Of a stretch of DNA of 64,000 nt, positions 1 through 8,771 are shown piece by piece (within the stretch, counting starts at the first letter, position 1; each line of letters begins with the position of its first letter). A program made the translations under genes and the position numbers. The stretch spans positions 56,379 through 120,378 of the forward strand of contig NZ_JWLC01000030.1 of NCBI RefSeq assembly GCF_000813745.1, given 5' to 3'. The stretch is from Leisingera sp. ANG-M1 (GTDB taxonomy: Bacteria; Pseudomonadota; Alphaproteobacteria; Rhodobacterales; Rhodobacteraceae). Under the pieces are notes generated by a model. The model saw only the letters and a list, made by a program, of their open reading frames with translations, was not told the origin of the DNA and did not search any database.

Positions 1-279
1 ACGCAGATACAAAGTTTCGGCATGCTGGCAAAAATCTTCTCGGCTGCAAATTTCAGCCTGGTGGAGCATGAGCAGACCCATGATCTGCTGCGGCTGTCCG
101 GGCGCGAGCTGGAGGTTCTGAAGCTGCTGAAGCAAGGCCGGGTGCTTGCACAGATCGCGTTCGACCTGGGAATCTCCTACCGGATGGTGACCAGGCATCT
201 GACGTCGGCCAAATCCAAGCTGGGCATGCCCACCAATGAAAGCGCTCTGGCGCTGGCGATGGAGCTTGGACTGGTCTGA
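1..279 (+). CDS. LuxR-type HTH transcriptional regulator, C-terminal part (5' end outside window)
   Basis: The reading frame is open from the first base, so the gene starts upstream of the window and only its last ~92 codons are visible. The visible part carries a GerE/LuxR-type helix-turn-helix: LSGRELEVLKLL followed by IAFDLGISYRMVTRHL and SAKSKLGM. This is the DNA-binding end of a LuxR-family regulator, often an autoinducer-binding protein in Roseobacters. The N-terminal sensing domain is not in view, so its signal is unknown. The ATG at 22 is probably internal. Confidence 0.8.
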   Translation, partial: TQIQSFGMLAKIFSAANFSLVEHEQTHDLLRLSGRELEVLKLLKQGRVLAQIAFDLGISYRMVTRHLTSAKSKLGMPTNESALALAMELGLV

Positions 280-417
280 AAACCAGCTTGCCGGGTTCCT
301 AACTAGGAATTTTCGCGATGCTTCTGCTTTTTCCTATGGATGGGTGTGCCAAATGCGCCTCTGCTTGAAGCAGGGACGGGGCAGCAGAACGATGTGAATT
401 TTAAACTGGGGCTCAAA

Positions 418-2466
418 ATGACCACTTATTCAACCACAGGATTTGTTTCCTATTTTCCAAGTGCAGGCGGCAGCGGACCTGTCGGCGTTGCAGCTGATGT
501 GGAGTTTGCTCTGATCGTTCCAGACAGCACCAAAACGCTCAGCTACACCACGGTGCAGCCGCCGGATGCGGGTTTTCCGATGCTGGCCGATGTCTTTGTC
601 AAAGATGGTATTGCCCTGATTGGCGGACAGAGATTTGATGCAGAAGATATGGCGGTGCTGGATGTCACTTGGGCTTTCAACGGCGCCAGCGGCACCACCA
701 CCTTTCTGGTGTTCTATTTTGAAGATGCTGCGGCCGGCGGAGTGGATCCGGGCGGCCTGGAAGATGCCGTTGCCGACGCCATGTTCCCGATCGGCGGCGA
801 TACTCTGCCTGCGATCAGCACACTTGCCGATGCCCAGGCGTTCTTTGATGGAATTGGCGCAGAAATACAGCCATCCGGGGCATTGGGGCCGGAGCGGGAC
901 ATTGCGCTCAGCAGCCTGTTCCCGGAGGTTTCCGAAGATGACGAAATTCACGGCACGGACGGGAACGACACTTTGCGCGGCGGTGCAGGCGATGACCAGC
1001 TGTTCGGCGGGCTCGGCAATGACCGGCTGGTGGGCGGCGCGGGTCAGGACTTGCTGATGGGCGGCGACGGCAATGACACGCTGAACCCGGGCGACAACGA
1101 AAGCTGGGATACCATCGCCACGGGCCGCGGCCGGGACAAGGTTGTGTTTTCAAACCTGTCCGATGGTTATGCCGGATTGGGCCACTGGGATCTGAACAAG
1201 GGCATCAAGGTCACAATTGACGGCAATGCAAACACGGGTGTGATCCGCAAGGGCAAGGGTAACGGGGTTACCAAGCTGATTGACGTGGAGAACCCGATGC
1301 TGGCCACCGAAAGCGGCTTTGGCGGGCTGGGCATTGAGGGCACCGGCAAGCGGGATGTGTTCAACGTGACAGTCACCGATGGCGGCTGGGCGCAGCTGAG
1401 CGGCCTGGGTGGAAACGACACATTTAACATCGGTGCCAGCGAGGGCTATCTGCGTCTGAACTACCGCGGCGCCGAGAGCGGTGTGACTGCGGATCTCGGC
1501 ATGGGCACGGTCAGTGATGACGGCAACGGCGGGTCGGACGTGATCACCGGCAGCGGCCAGGTCAATGAAATTCGCACCGGCATGTTCGATGATCACGTCA
1601 CCGGCTCGGACAAGGGCGAAAGCTTCATTCTAATGGCGGGCAATGACACGGTGGAAGGCGGGGGCGGTTTCGACCGGTTGCGTTATGACCGCCCTCAGGT
1701 GGAGGATGTTACCGTGGATCTGGCCAGGGGCGAGGCCTCCGGTGTCTGGCGCGGCGAGGACTTTGCGCACAGTATCAGCGGCATTGAATGGGTGAGCGGC
1801 TCCAATGAAGGCAGTGATACCCTGCTTGGCGATAGCAGCAAGAATCGTTTGGACGGGCGTGGCGGCAATGACGTGCTTAAGGGGCGCGGCGGCCACGACA
1901 CCCTGAATGGGGAAGAAGGGCGCGACAGGCTTTTTGGCGGGGGCGGCCGCGATACGCTGGACGGCGGTGCCGGTAACGATTTCCTGTCGGGCGGCAAGGG
2001 CCGCGATGTTTTCGTTTTCTCCGAGGGGCACGACCGGATCAACGGACTGGGCCGCAGCGACGATATCGATCTCAGCCAGGCGGATGGAATTCGCAGCTTT
2101 CGCGACCTCAGAAACAATCACCTGGAGGAACGGAACGGCAATGTCGTGATCAGTGATGATGACGGCAATACGCTGACCTTGCTGAACCGCGGCATCAGTG
2201 ACCTTAGTGCGGATGACTTTCTGTTCTGTTCTGATCTGATCAGCAGCTGTCGTCAGGAGCGCTCAGCCATTTGGCCGGGCGCTCTGTTTTCCGGGTGGGT
2301 CCCGTTCAGCCTGAAGATGGCGCTTGCAGGCGATCGCCTGCTGGCAGCGGTACGGCGATTAGCCTCTCTTTTCGCCGCGGTCCTTCACAGCCGGTTGCCG
2401 ATGGCGTTTGCGGCTGCGCGCACGGCGCGGCTCAGCTCCGGCAGCTTGTCTTGCTCGAAACGGTAG
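418..2466 (+). CDS. RTX-type calcium-binding protein with 3' extension
   Basis: Probably a secreted calcium-binding protein exported by a type I system. The glycine/aspartate nonapeptide repeats (GGxGxDxLx type) lie in two blocks, around residues 180-225 and 475-535 from this start, separated by a domain with looser repeats. The N-terminal ~170 residues are not recognised. I prefer the ATG at 418, preceded by GGGG at a plausible distance; an in-frame ATG at 340 has no visible ribosome site. The sequence after the DDFLF motif, the usual end of such proteins, is arginine/serine/alanine-rich and antisense to the neighbouring regulator gene. This suggests the native stop was lost (see the 5-bp repeat at 2222-2231). 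No type I secretion genes are in the window. Confidence 0.8.
   Translation: MTTYSTTGFVSYFPSAGGSGPVGVAADVEFALIVPDSTKTLSYTTVQPPDAGFPMLADVFVKDGIALIGGQRFDAEDMAVLDVTWAFNGASGTTTFLVFYFEDAAAGGVDPGGLEDAVADAMFPIGGDTLPAISTLADAQAFFDGIGAEIQPSGALGPERDIALSSLFPEVSEDDEIHGTDGNDTLRGGAGDDQLFGGLGNDRLVGGAGQDLLMGGDGNDTLNPGDNESWDTIATGRGRDKVVFSNLSDGYAGLGHWDLNKGIKVTIDGNANTGVIRKGKGNGVTKLIDVENPMLATESGFGGLGIEGTGKRDVFNVTVTDGGWAQLSGLGGNDTFNIGASEGYLRLNYRGAESGVTADLGMGTVSDDGNGGSDVITGSGQVNEIRTGMFDDHVTGSDKGESFILMAGNDTVEGGGGFDRLRYDRPQVEDVTVDLARGEASGVWRGEDFAHSISGIEWVSGSNEGSDTLLGDSSKNRLDGRGGNDVLKGRGGHDTLNGEEGRDRLFGGGGRDTLDGGAGNDFLSGGKGRDVFVFSEGHDRINGLGRSDDIDLSQADGIRSFRDLRNNHLEERNGNVVISDDDGNTLTLLNRGISDLSADDFLFCSDLISSCRQERSAIWPGALFSGWVPFSLKMALAGDRLLAAVRRLASLFAAVLHSRLPMAFAAARTARLSSGSLSCSKR
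2222..2231 (+). repeat. 5-bp tandem duplication (TGTTC x2) removing the RTX stop codon
   Basis: TGTTC occurs twice in a row, followed directly by TGA at 2232-2234. With one copy removed the frame reads GAC TTT CTG TTC TGA, ending the protein at DDFLF. With both copies the frame shifts past that TGA and continues for 79 codons to 2466. Confidence 0.7.
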
Positions 2467-3137
2467 CTGGGAATGGTGATGCTGACCGAAGCGACCGGCT
2501 TGGATCTTCTGTCCAGCACCGGCGCGGCAACACCATGCACTTCCGGAAATTCTTCCTCGAAGTTGGTTGCAAACCCCTGCTGTCGCACCTTCGCGAACTC
2601 CGCAGCCAGCACATCGGGAGAGGTGATTGTTCCCGGGGTGAGTTCCGGCAAATCCCAGGACAGCACCTGGCTGGCAAGCGTGGGGTCAAAGGCTGCAATC
2701 GCCTTGCCGGCTGAGGCGCAGTGGTAAGGAGACGAGCTGCCGATTTTGCCGACCGCGCCAATGGGACGGCCGCTGTCGAGGATCTCTACATAGACCACCG
2801 CCCGCGCTTCGGGCACCGCCAGGTGCACCGCTTCGCCAGTCTCGTCGCGCAACTCTGTCAGGATATCGCGGGCAATGTCGCGCAGCTCCAGATCGTCGAG
2901 CACCTTGCCTGCAAGCCGCAGCAGGCCGAAGCCAAGCTGGAAGGTTTTGTGATCACTGTCCTGGCGGATAACGCCTTCGGCTGTCAGCGCCTGCAGGATG
3001 CGGTGCAGCGTGCCCTTGGGCAAACCAGTAATCTTCTGGAGTTCGGCGAGCGTAGAAGGTTTGGCCTGATCGGAAACGGCGCGCAGCACCATGAAGCCCT
3101 TCGCCAAGGCGGCCGTGCCCGGAATCGGTTCCTGCAC
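2385..3137 (-). CDS. IclR family transcriptional regulator
   Basis: A 250-residue protein of normal IclR length. The N-terminal winged helix-turn-helix (about residues 8-70) includes ALAKGFMVLRAV and ITGLPKGTLHRILQAL. The C-terminal effector-binding domain contains the usual GxxxPxHC-like segment (SSPYHCASAGKAI) and ends with ASVSITIP...F. It is divergent from the dehydrogenase pair at 3249-4966, and a near-perfect dyad lies between them, so it probably controls that operon and itself. Its 3' end is overlapped antisense by the extended RTX reading frame. The effector cannot be inferred. Confidence 0.92.
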   Translation of the reverse strand: MQEPIPGTAALAKGFMVLRAVSDQAKPSTLAELQKITGLPKGTLHRILQALTAEGVIRQDSDHKTFQLGFGLLRLAGKVLDDLELRDIARDILTELRDETGEAVHLAVPEARAVVYVEILDSGRPIGAVGKIGSSSPYHCASAGKAIAAFDPTLASQVLSWDLPELTPGTITSPDVLAAEFAKVRQQGFATNFEEEFPEVHGVAAPVLDRRSKPVASVSITIPSYRFEQDKLPELSRAVRAAANAIGNRL

Positions 3138-3188
3138 CTGGGTACTCCTGTTTCTTGACTCCTTCCAAAGGAAGAGTCTAATTTGGCA

Positions 3189-3213
3189 ATATGTGGACTA
3201 TAGTTCCATATAT
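3189..3213. promoter_or_regulatory. Dyad operator candidate for the IclR regulator
   Basis: ATATGTGGA and TCCATATAT form an imperfect inverted repeat about a 7-nt centre, in the 111-bp gap between the divergent IclR gene and the dehydrogenase operon. IclR proteins bind palindromes of this size, so this is a likely operator. Binding itself is inferred. Confidence 0.5.
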
Positions 3214-3248
3214 TGGACCTATTGGCAAGCTAAAATGAGGCCCATGTC

Positions 3249-4199
3249 ATGACAAATTCACACCGCCGTCCAGATCAGCGCCGTGTCGGCATCATCGGTC
3301 TTGGCAATGTTGGCGGCTTTTACGCGCAAAACCTTCTGCAGGCCTTTGGCGCACTGGTGGTCTATGACACCGACGCAGAAAAACTGGCCAAGCTTGAAGC
3401 AGAGGGGGCCACCATCGCCGGTTCGTCGCGGCATCTGGCGTCCCTTGCTGACATCATCGTTCTGGCGCTGCCCAATCCGCAAATTGTCTGCCAAGAGATG
3501 TATGATGCAGAAAATGGCATCCTGGCTGCAGGCAACAGCGGCGCGCTGATCATCGACATTTCCACAATTGATCCTGACACCGCGATTGAAATCCACGGCC
3601 GCTGCGCCGAGGCCGGGTACCAGTATCTGGAAAGCCCGATGTCCGGCGGTGAGCCGGGCGGGGCAGGGCATTTCGGTGCGCAGAAGGGGCTGATCACCTT
3701 TATGGCGGGCGGCGAGCAGGCCGCCTTTGACCGGGCAGTGCCAGTGTTTGAGGTATTGGGCAAGCACTGGCTGCTGCTGGGGCCGGCGGGCACCGGCAAT
3801 GCGGTGAAGCTGATCTCCAATCACATTGCAGGCCTCTATATGGCAACCATGGCCGAGGGGTTTGTCCTCGGTGCGGCGCTTGGCATCAGCCACGAAACCC
3901 TCTTGAAGGTGTTCAAGCACACCGACGCCCAGAGCTTCACCATGTTCGAGGAGTTCGCACCGCACGTGACCGCCAGCAATTATGAGGAAGGCTTCCCTGT
4001 CGACCTGATGCATAAGGACCACCGCCTGGCGGGGGAGCTGGCGCGTAAGCACAACGTGCCGCTTCCGCTGAATGCGGCGGTGATGGAACTCTATCAGACT
4101 GCGATGGCGCGGGGCCTGGGCCGCAAGAGCCATGCGGTGATCGTCGAGTCGATGGCAGATGTGGCCAATGTGGCGCTCAGCAACAAGGGGGCCGCATGA
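3249..4199 (+). CDS. NAD(P)-dependent oxidoreductase, 3-hydroxyisobutyrate dehydrogenase family
   Basis: A 316-residue beta-hydroxyacid dehydrogenase. The N-terminal Rossmann motif is VGIIGLGNVGGF (about residues 13-24). The substrate-binding signature SPMSGGEPGG is near residue 128, and the catalytic lysine lies in GNAVKLISN near residue 187. It overlaps the next gene by 4 bp (ATGA), so the two are translationally coupled. The substrate is a small beta-hydroxyacid such as 3-hydroxyisobutyrate, tartronate semialdehyde or a related acid; the sequence does not decide which. The divergent IclR regulator suggests an inducible catabolic role. Confidence 0.88.
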   Translation: MTNSHRRPDQRRVGIIGLGNVGGFYAQNLLQAFGALVVYDTDAEKLAKLEAEGATIAGSSRHLASLADIIVLALPNPQIVCQEMYDAENGILAAGNSGALIIDISTIDPDTAIEIHGRCAEAGYQYLESPMSGGEPGGAGHFGAQKGLITFMAGGEQAAFDRAVPVFEVLGKHWLLLGPAGTGNAVKLISNHIAGLYMATMAEGFVLGAALGISHETLLKVFKHTDAQSFTMFEEFAPHVTASNYEEGFPVDLMHKDHRLAGELARKHNVPLPLNAAVMELYQTAMARGLGRKSHAVIVESMADVANVALSNKGAA

Positions 4200-4966
4200 T
4201 GAAACGCTTCGAAGGGCAGGTGGCGGTGGTCTCCGGCGGCGCCGACGGGTGCGGCCGCGCCGCGGCGCTGCGGCTGTCGCAGGAAGGCGCCAAGGTCGGG
4301 ATCCTTGATGTCAACGGAGAGATGGGCATGAAAACCGTGGCCGATATTGAGGCTGGCGGCGGTGAAGTCCTGTTCATCCGCACCGATGTCAGCAACGGCG
4401 CAGCAGTGCATGCGGGGATCAAGGCGGTAATGGCGGCGTTCGGAAGGATCGACGCGCTGTACAACCACGCAGGCACCGTGATCGTGAAGCCGTTCCTGGA
4501 AACTTCGGAAGCGGACTGGAACCGGCTGATGGCAATCAACGTCAATTCAATGTTCCACAGCTGCCAGGCGGTGCTGCCGCATATGATCGCCGCGGGCAGC
4601 GGCGCTATTGTCAATACCACCTCGATTTCGGGGATCACCGCCTCGGCGCTGGAGGCGGCTTATTGCACCTCCAAAGGGGCCTGTATCCAGCTGACCCGGT
4701 CGATTGCGGTTGAGTTCCGCGACCAGGGCATCCGCTGCAATTCGGTGGCACCGGCTCTGATCCGCACTGCCCATGGCATGCGCGAAGCCGAGGAGCTGGT
4801 GACCCTGGGCCAGGACTGGTCCGATGGCGATGTCGCAAAAATGCAGGGCCGCATCTGCGAGCCGGAGGAAGTCGCCGCAGCCGCCCTGTTCCTGCTGAGC
4901 AAGGACGCCAGCTTCATCAACGGCGAGACGCTTATAGTCGACAACGGCCAGTTTGCCACTACTTGA
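4196..4966 (+). CDS. SDR family oxidoreductase
   Basis: A 256-residue classical short-chain dehydrogenase. The cofactor loop is a variant (VVSGGADGCGRAAAL), the NNAG motif appears as NHAG, the serine lies in NTTSISG and the catalytic YxxxK is YCTSK. The C-terminal SFINGETLIVDNG is the normal SDR ending. It overlaps the preceding dehydrogenase by 4 bp, and the two probably act in sequence on one hydroxyacid or sugar-acid substrate under the IclR regulator. The exact reaction is not determined. Confidence 0.88.
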   Translation: MMKRFEGQVAVVSGGADGCGRAAALRLSQEGAKVGILDVNGEMGMKTVADIEAGGGEVLFIRTDVSNGAAVHAGIKAVMAAFGRIDALYNHAGTVIVKPFLETSEADWNRLMAINVNSMFHSCQAVLPHMIAAGSGAIVNTTSISGITASALEAAYCTSKGACIQLTRSIAVEFRDQGIRCNSVAPALIRTAHGMREAEELVTLGQDWSDGDVAKMQGRICEPEEVAAAALFLLSKDASFINGETLIVDNGQFATT

Positions 4967-5038
4967 GCGCAGCCGCGGCCTGTATGGCGTGCGGGCACTG
5001 ACCGGCCGGAAGGGAGGATGCGGCTTGGCCGCATCCCA

Positions 5039-5368
5039 TCAGTCTGCGAGCAGCTGGATGCTCAGTGCCGCACCGCCATCTGCGATCTCAAGTAAGCGGT
5101 CGATATTGGGATGTGCGCCAGGGCGGTTCTTTGCATCCTGAGTGTGTTCGGCAAAAACGGTGAGGCCGTGTGCTGCGGCTTCGGCGTCCAGGGTGCCGAA
5201 AACCTGTTGCAGGTACTGGTATACGGCCAGCGAACCCTGCTTGCCCGGCTGGTTTTCAATCGACGCGACGGTGGTGCCATCGGGACCAATGAGGTCGATG
5301 CGGGCAAGACCTTCGATGGGCGGCAGAAGCTGCAGGTTGTCTTTGAACGATGCGGTGGGCTGGATCAT
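5039..5368 (-). CDS. DUF2322 family protein
   Basis: A 109-residue soluble protein recognised from its overall sequence as DUF2322: IEGLARIDLI, IENQPGKQGSLAVY, and AEHTQDAKNRPGAHPNIDRLL with the conserved H/P/N cluster. Its function is not known. It stands alone, convergent with the dehydrogenase operon, and is followed by about 230 bp without a convincing gene before the binding-protein gene at 5603. Confidence 0.75.
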   Translation of the reverse strand: MIQPTASFKDNLQLLPPIEGLARIDLIGPDGTTVASIENQPGKQGSLAVYQYLQQVFGTLDAEAAAHGLTVFAEHTQDAKNRPGAHPNIDRLLEIADGGAALSIQLLAD

Positions 5369-5602
5369 TTTTTAGTCCTGTTCTGGCAAGCTTTTGCTGG
5401 TGGTTAGCAGCTTTGGCTGGCTGCGGCCATGGCCTGGCTGCACGTGTCCGTTGCTGGCCGGGCATTGTCTCAATTCGTGCCCTCGGACCGGGGGCCTTGC
5501 GGCAGCGGGAGAACAGCGGCGTCTTTGTCCACGTCCTGGTTTGTATGCCGTCACAAACTCGCGGCGGGTATCAGTGCAGAGATGCAGAAGAGGCTTGCCG
5601 GG

Positions 5603-6637
5603 TTACTGTTGCCGTACCGCACTGAACCATTCCGCCATGAAGCGTTTGCGCTTTTCGGCGTCCTGGTAAACCAGCAGCCCCGGGCCGAGCTGAATAGGCC
5701 GTTTGGGGCTGGCAGTGTCTGCAAAGGCGACAGGCGGCTTGCTGAACGGATAGTCAGCAGCCGGGGGCTGCGACCAGGCTGCGGTGATCAGATGGTCGGC
5801 AAAGGTTTTTGCAAGATCCGGCTGGCCGCCGCCTTTCAGCAATACCGCCGAGCGCATCATCAGATGCGTGTAGTCTTCCGGGTCCACAACGATGATCTTG
5901 CCGGCCAGGTCCTGCCGCGCCCGGGCGTAGCTGCCAAGGACGTTGTAAGCCACCAGCATTTCTCCTGAAGCGACACGTTCTATCATGCTGGCGGAGCAGC
6001 ACAGCAACTGCGGTTCCAGGCTGCCAAGGACCTCCATCAGGCGCCAGTAAGTTTCGGCGGTGCGGGCGTCCTGGGTGGCAAAGAGATACCCAAGCCCGCT
6101 AAGCGACACGTCATAAGTGCCCACCTTGCCATGGAAACGCTCAGGCTGGGCTCGCAGCAATTCAATCAGGTCCTGGCGGGTCTGCGGCAGGCTGATGCCG
6201 GAAAACGCAGCTGCAGAGAGCACGATTGATGCCGGCTCGAGTGAAATGGCAAACACATGGCCGCGCCATTCACCCCACTCGGGAATCAGGGCGGTTGCTG
6301 GCGACTTGTGAGGCAGGGTGTACCCGTCATTAGCCAGTTTGGTTTGCAGATCCATGGCTGAGGACAGGGCAATATCGAATTTCCCGCCTCCTTCCAGAAC
6401 CGCCTTCATGACCTCCGTGCTGTTAGCCACGGTGTAGTCGACCGCGATGCCGGGGTGTTTCAGGAGGAAGCCCGCGATCAAAGGAGCCAGGATGTCTGTA
6501 TCCGTGGTCGAAATCACCCGCAGCGGCGTGCCGTCTTGCGGGCCGATCCAGTGCTGCTCTTCTACCTCAAATCCGGCCGCAGCCTGTGCGGCAAAGGCAA
6601 GAATGGTCAGGGCGAGGGAAAACAAAGCGTTACGCAA
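5603..6637 (-). CDS. Periplasmic substrate-binding protein, iron/thiamine ABC-type, in the tctDE operon
   Basis: A 344-residue exported protein. Residues 1-21 are a signal peptide ending AAQAAAG. The rest resembles type-2 periplasmic binding proteins of the Fe(III)/AfuA group (VISTTDTDILAPLIAGFLLKHPGI, FDIALSSAMDLQTKLANDGY). It overlaps the 3' end of the histidine kinase gene by about 30 bp and is the last gene of the tctD-tctE operon. No ABC permease or ATPase accompanies it, so it may serve as a periplasmic sensor partner for the kinase. That role is inferred from position only. Confidence 0.78.
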   Translation of the reverse strand: MRNALFSLALTILAFAAQAAAGFEVEEQHWIGPQDGTPLRVISTTDTDILAPLIAGFLLKHPGIAVDYTVANSTEVMKAVLEGGGKFDIALSSAMDLQTKLANDGYTLPHKSPATALIPEWGEWRGHVFAISLEPASIVLSAAAFSGISLPQTRQDLIELLRAQPERFHGKVGTYDVSLSGLGYLFATQDARTAETYWRLMEVLGSLEPQLLCCSASMIERVASGEMLVAYNVLGSYARARQDLAGKIIVVDPEDYTHLMMRSAVLLKGGGQPDLAKTFADHLITAAWSQPPAADYPFSKPPVAFADTASPKRPIQLGPGLLVYQDAEKRKRFMAEWFSAVRQQ

Positions 6638-7992
6638 GCGCCTGCTCCTGTATGGCTGTCGTTGATCATCAGGCTGCCGCCATGGGCCTCGGCCACTTCG
6701 CGGGCAATCGTCAGTCCCAGTCCCGAGCCGATGGTATCCTTTGCATTGGCGCCGCGGACAAAGCGGCGGGTGAGCGCCTCGGTATCTTCCCCTGCAAAAC
6801 CACCGGCCTGGTCTTCAATTTCAATGCAGCTCTGATTGCCAGTGCAACTCGCACGGACCCAGATCTCACTGTCCTGGCCGGAGTATTTGATAGCATTGTC
6901 CAAAACGTTGCGAACGGCGTTTTGCAACAGGATATTATCACCTTTGACGCTGGCCGCACCGCCGCTTTCGAAATGCAGGGCGATGTCCTTCAACTCGGCC
7001 ACCGGCCGCAGCCGCTCGGTCAGGTCCCGGGCGAGCTCGGTCAAGTTGACGTCTTCCTGTTCCAGGCTGTCAGTGCGGAAAGACACCATGGCGTGATCCA
7101 GCAGCTGGCCTGCGGCGCGGGAGCTTTCGTCGATGGCGCGGATCATTTCCCGCAGGCTGGCCCGGTTATTTTCTTTCTCCACGCGCATCAGGGTGACCTC
7201 GGCCTGGGTGCGCACCGTCGCCAGGGGCGTGCGCACCCGGTGCGCTGCCTCGGCGATGAAGTCCTCGGACCGGGCCAGAGACACCTGCAGGCGGCGGATG
7301 AAACTGTTCAGCGAGGACACCAGCGGCGACATTTCGGACGGCACCGGCCGGGTGACCGGGCGCAAGTCCTTGGGACCGCGGCGGGAGATGGCTTCGGTCA
7401 GCGACCGCAGCGGCTTGATGCTGGACTGGGCCGACCAGAACGCCAGGGCGGACGCCAGCACAAAGAACCCGGCACCGATGTAGAGCGCCGACCAGGAAAG
7501 CCGTTCCAGCAATGCCGCCTGTCCCGTCCGGGTCTGGGCAACCGAAACCTGCACTGGCACCGGCGCCCCCTGCACAGACAGGCGCCGGGAAATGGTCACG
7601 GCCCGGACGCCTTCGCCCTTGTACCGGGCCGTTTCAAAAACCGGCTGGCCAGGCGGCACTGGGAGGCCGCCAACGGGTAAATCGGCATAGCCGGTGAGCG
7701 TTCCGGCCGGGCGGGTGATCTTGTAGAAGACCCTGTCGTCGCTGACATTTCCCAGCATCGACAGGGCCGCATAGGGGATATCAGCGGTCAGTTCCCCCGA
7801 GTGAACGGAAACGGAATCCAGGATCGAAGTCGCTGAAGCGAGCAGGATCCGGTCGTGGCTTTCTTCGGCAACATTGCGGACAAAGCCGAGAACCGCAAAG
7901 AACAGCAGCGCCGCCAGCAGCGCTGCACTCCCAACAAGCTGAGCCAGCAGCCGGCGGCGGATCGAGCCGCTGAGGTTGACCCCGGCGCTCAT
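6607..7992 (-). CDS. tctE: Sensor histidine kinase, TctE-like
   Basis: A 461-residue membrane kinase. TM1 is around residues 18-38, followed by a periplasmic TctE-type domain and TM2 near 165-185. HisKA carries the phospho-accepting histidine in EAAHRVRTPLATV (about residue 250). The ATP-binding domain has NVLDNAIKYS (N box), DQAGGFAG and GSGLGLTIA (G boxes). The start overlaps tctD by 4 bp. With TctD it should sense tricarboxylates and activate the divergent tctCBA genes. The family assignment is firm; the ligand is inferred. Confidence 0.93.
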   Translation of the reverse strand: MSAGVNLSGSIRRRLLAQLVGSAALLAALLFFAVLGFVRNVAEESHDRILLASATSILDSVSVHSGELTADIPYAALSMLGNVSDDRVFYKITRPAGTLTGYADLPVGGLPVPPGQPVFETARYKGEGVRAVTISRRLSVQGAPVPVQVSVAQTRTGQAALLERLSWSALYIGAGFFVLASALAFWSAQSSIKPLRSLTEAISRRGPKDLRPVTRPVPSEMSPLVSSLNSFIRRLQVSLARSEDFIAEAAHRVRTPLATVRTQAEVTLMRVEKENNRASLREMIRAIDESSRAAGQLLDHAMVSFRTDSLEQEDVNLTELARDLTERLRPVAELKDIALHFESGGAASVKGDNILLQNAVRNVLDNAIKYSGQDSEIWVRASCTGNQSCIEIEDQAGGFAGEDTEALTRRFVRGANAKDTIGSGLGLTIAREVAEAHGGSLMINDSHTGAGACVTLCFPSP

Positions 7993-8654
7993 CCCAGCGT
8001 CAGCCGGTAGCCAAGCCCGCGCACCGTGGTGATCTGCACGCCGGAACCGGCCAGATGCTTGCGCAGCCGGGCAACGTAAACCTCGATGGCATTCTCCGAG
8101 ACGTCTTCGTCATAGGAAAACAGCCGGTCCACCAGTTTAGACTTGGGCAAAATCTGATCAGGCGCGTTCAAAAACACCTCCAGCAGCCGCAGCTCTTTGT
8201 TCCGCAGCGCCGTCGTTTTGCCGCCTGCTGAAACCGTTCCAGCCATCGGATCGAACTGCAGATTTCCGAATCGGCGCAGATTGGAACTGCCGCCGCCGCG
8301 GCGCCGCAGCACGGCCCGGCAGCGGGCTTCGAGCTCGGAAAAGTCGAAAGGTTTGGTGATGTAATCGTCGGCACCCAGGTCCAGCATTCCGACCCGGTCC
8401 GAGACCTCGGAGCGCGCGGTCAGGACGATCACAGGGGTTTCCTTCCGGTTCCCGCGATGGGCTTTCAGAAAGCTGCGGCCATCGCCATCCGGAAGCATAA
8501 TGTCCAATAGAATCAAATCGTAATCGGTGGTTCCGGAAAACGCGGCGGCTGTGTCGATGTCGGGTGCATGATCCACAACATGCCCGTCCAGCTGCAGCCG
8601 GTCCAGGATGGCGCTTGCCAGGCTTTCGTTATCCTCAACCAGGAGGAAGCGCAT
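7989..8654 (-). CDS. tctD: Response regulator TctD, OmpR/PhoB family
   Basis: A 221-residue two-domain regulator. The receiver starts LLVEDNESLA and has the phospho-acceptor aspartate in LILLDIMLPDGDG, the conserved threonine in VLTARS and the lysine in DYITKPF. The C-terminal winged helix ends VYVARLRKHL and ITTVRGLGYRL. It is the first gene of an operon with tctE and the binding protein, divergent from tctC. It probably binds the TGNCAG direct repeats at 8682-8709. Confidence 0.93.
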   Translation of the reverse strand: MRFLLVEDNESLASAILDRLQLDGHVVDHAPDIDTAAAFSGTTDYDLILLDIMLPDGDGRSFLKAHRGNRKETPVIVLTARSEVSDRVGMLDLGADDYITKPFDFSELEARCRAVLRRRGGGSSNLRRFGNLQFDPMAGTVSAGGKTTALRNKELRLLEVFLNAPDQILPKSKLVDRLFSYDEDVSENAIEVYVARLRKHLAGSGVQITTVRGLGYRLTLG

Positions 8655-8681
8655 GGGTCCGGATCCTTTCCATGCCGTTCC

Positions 8682-8709
8682 TGACAGGCCCGTGACAGGT
8701 CCATGTCAG
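8682..8709. promoter_or_regulatory. Three TGNCAG direct repeats at 11-bp spacing, candidate TctD site
   Basis: TGACAG starts at 8682 and 8693 and TGTCAG at 8704, each exactly 11 bp apart on the same face of the helix, in the 117-bp gap between tctD and tctC. OmpR-family regulators bind direct repeats with this spacing. That TctD is the binder is inferred. Confidence 0.5.
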
Positions 8710-8771
8710 CTTACTGTGCTCTCTTTCAGTCATGAGCGGCGTGACCGCGATTTGTCAAATGGGAGGACAAA

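Noticed and set aside
430..2121. Several long minus-strand frames opposite the RTX gene
   Set aside because: Antisense shadows of a GC-rich repetitive gene; no ribosome sites or families.
6586..7680. 364-codon plus-strand frame opposite tctE
   Set aside because: Antisense shadow; the kinase motifs on the minus strand are unambiguous.
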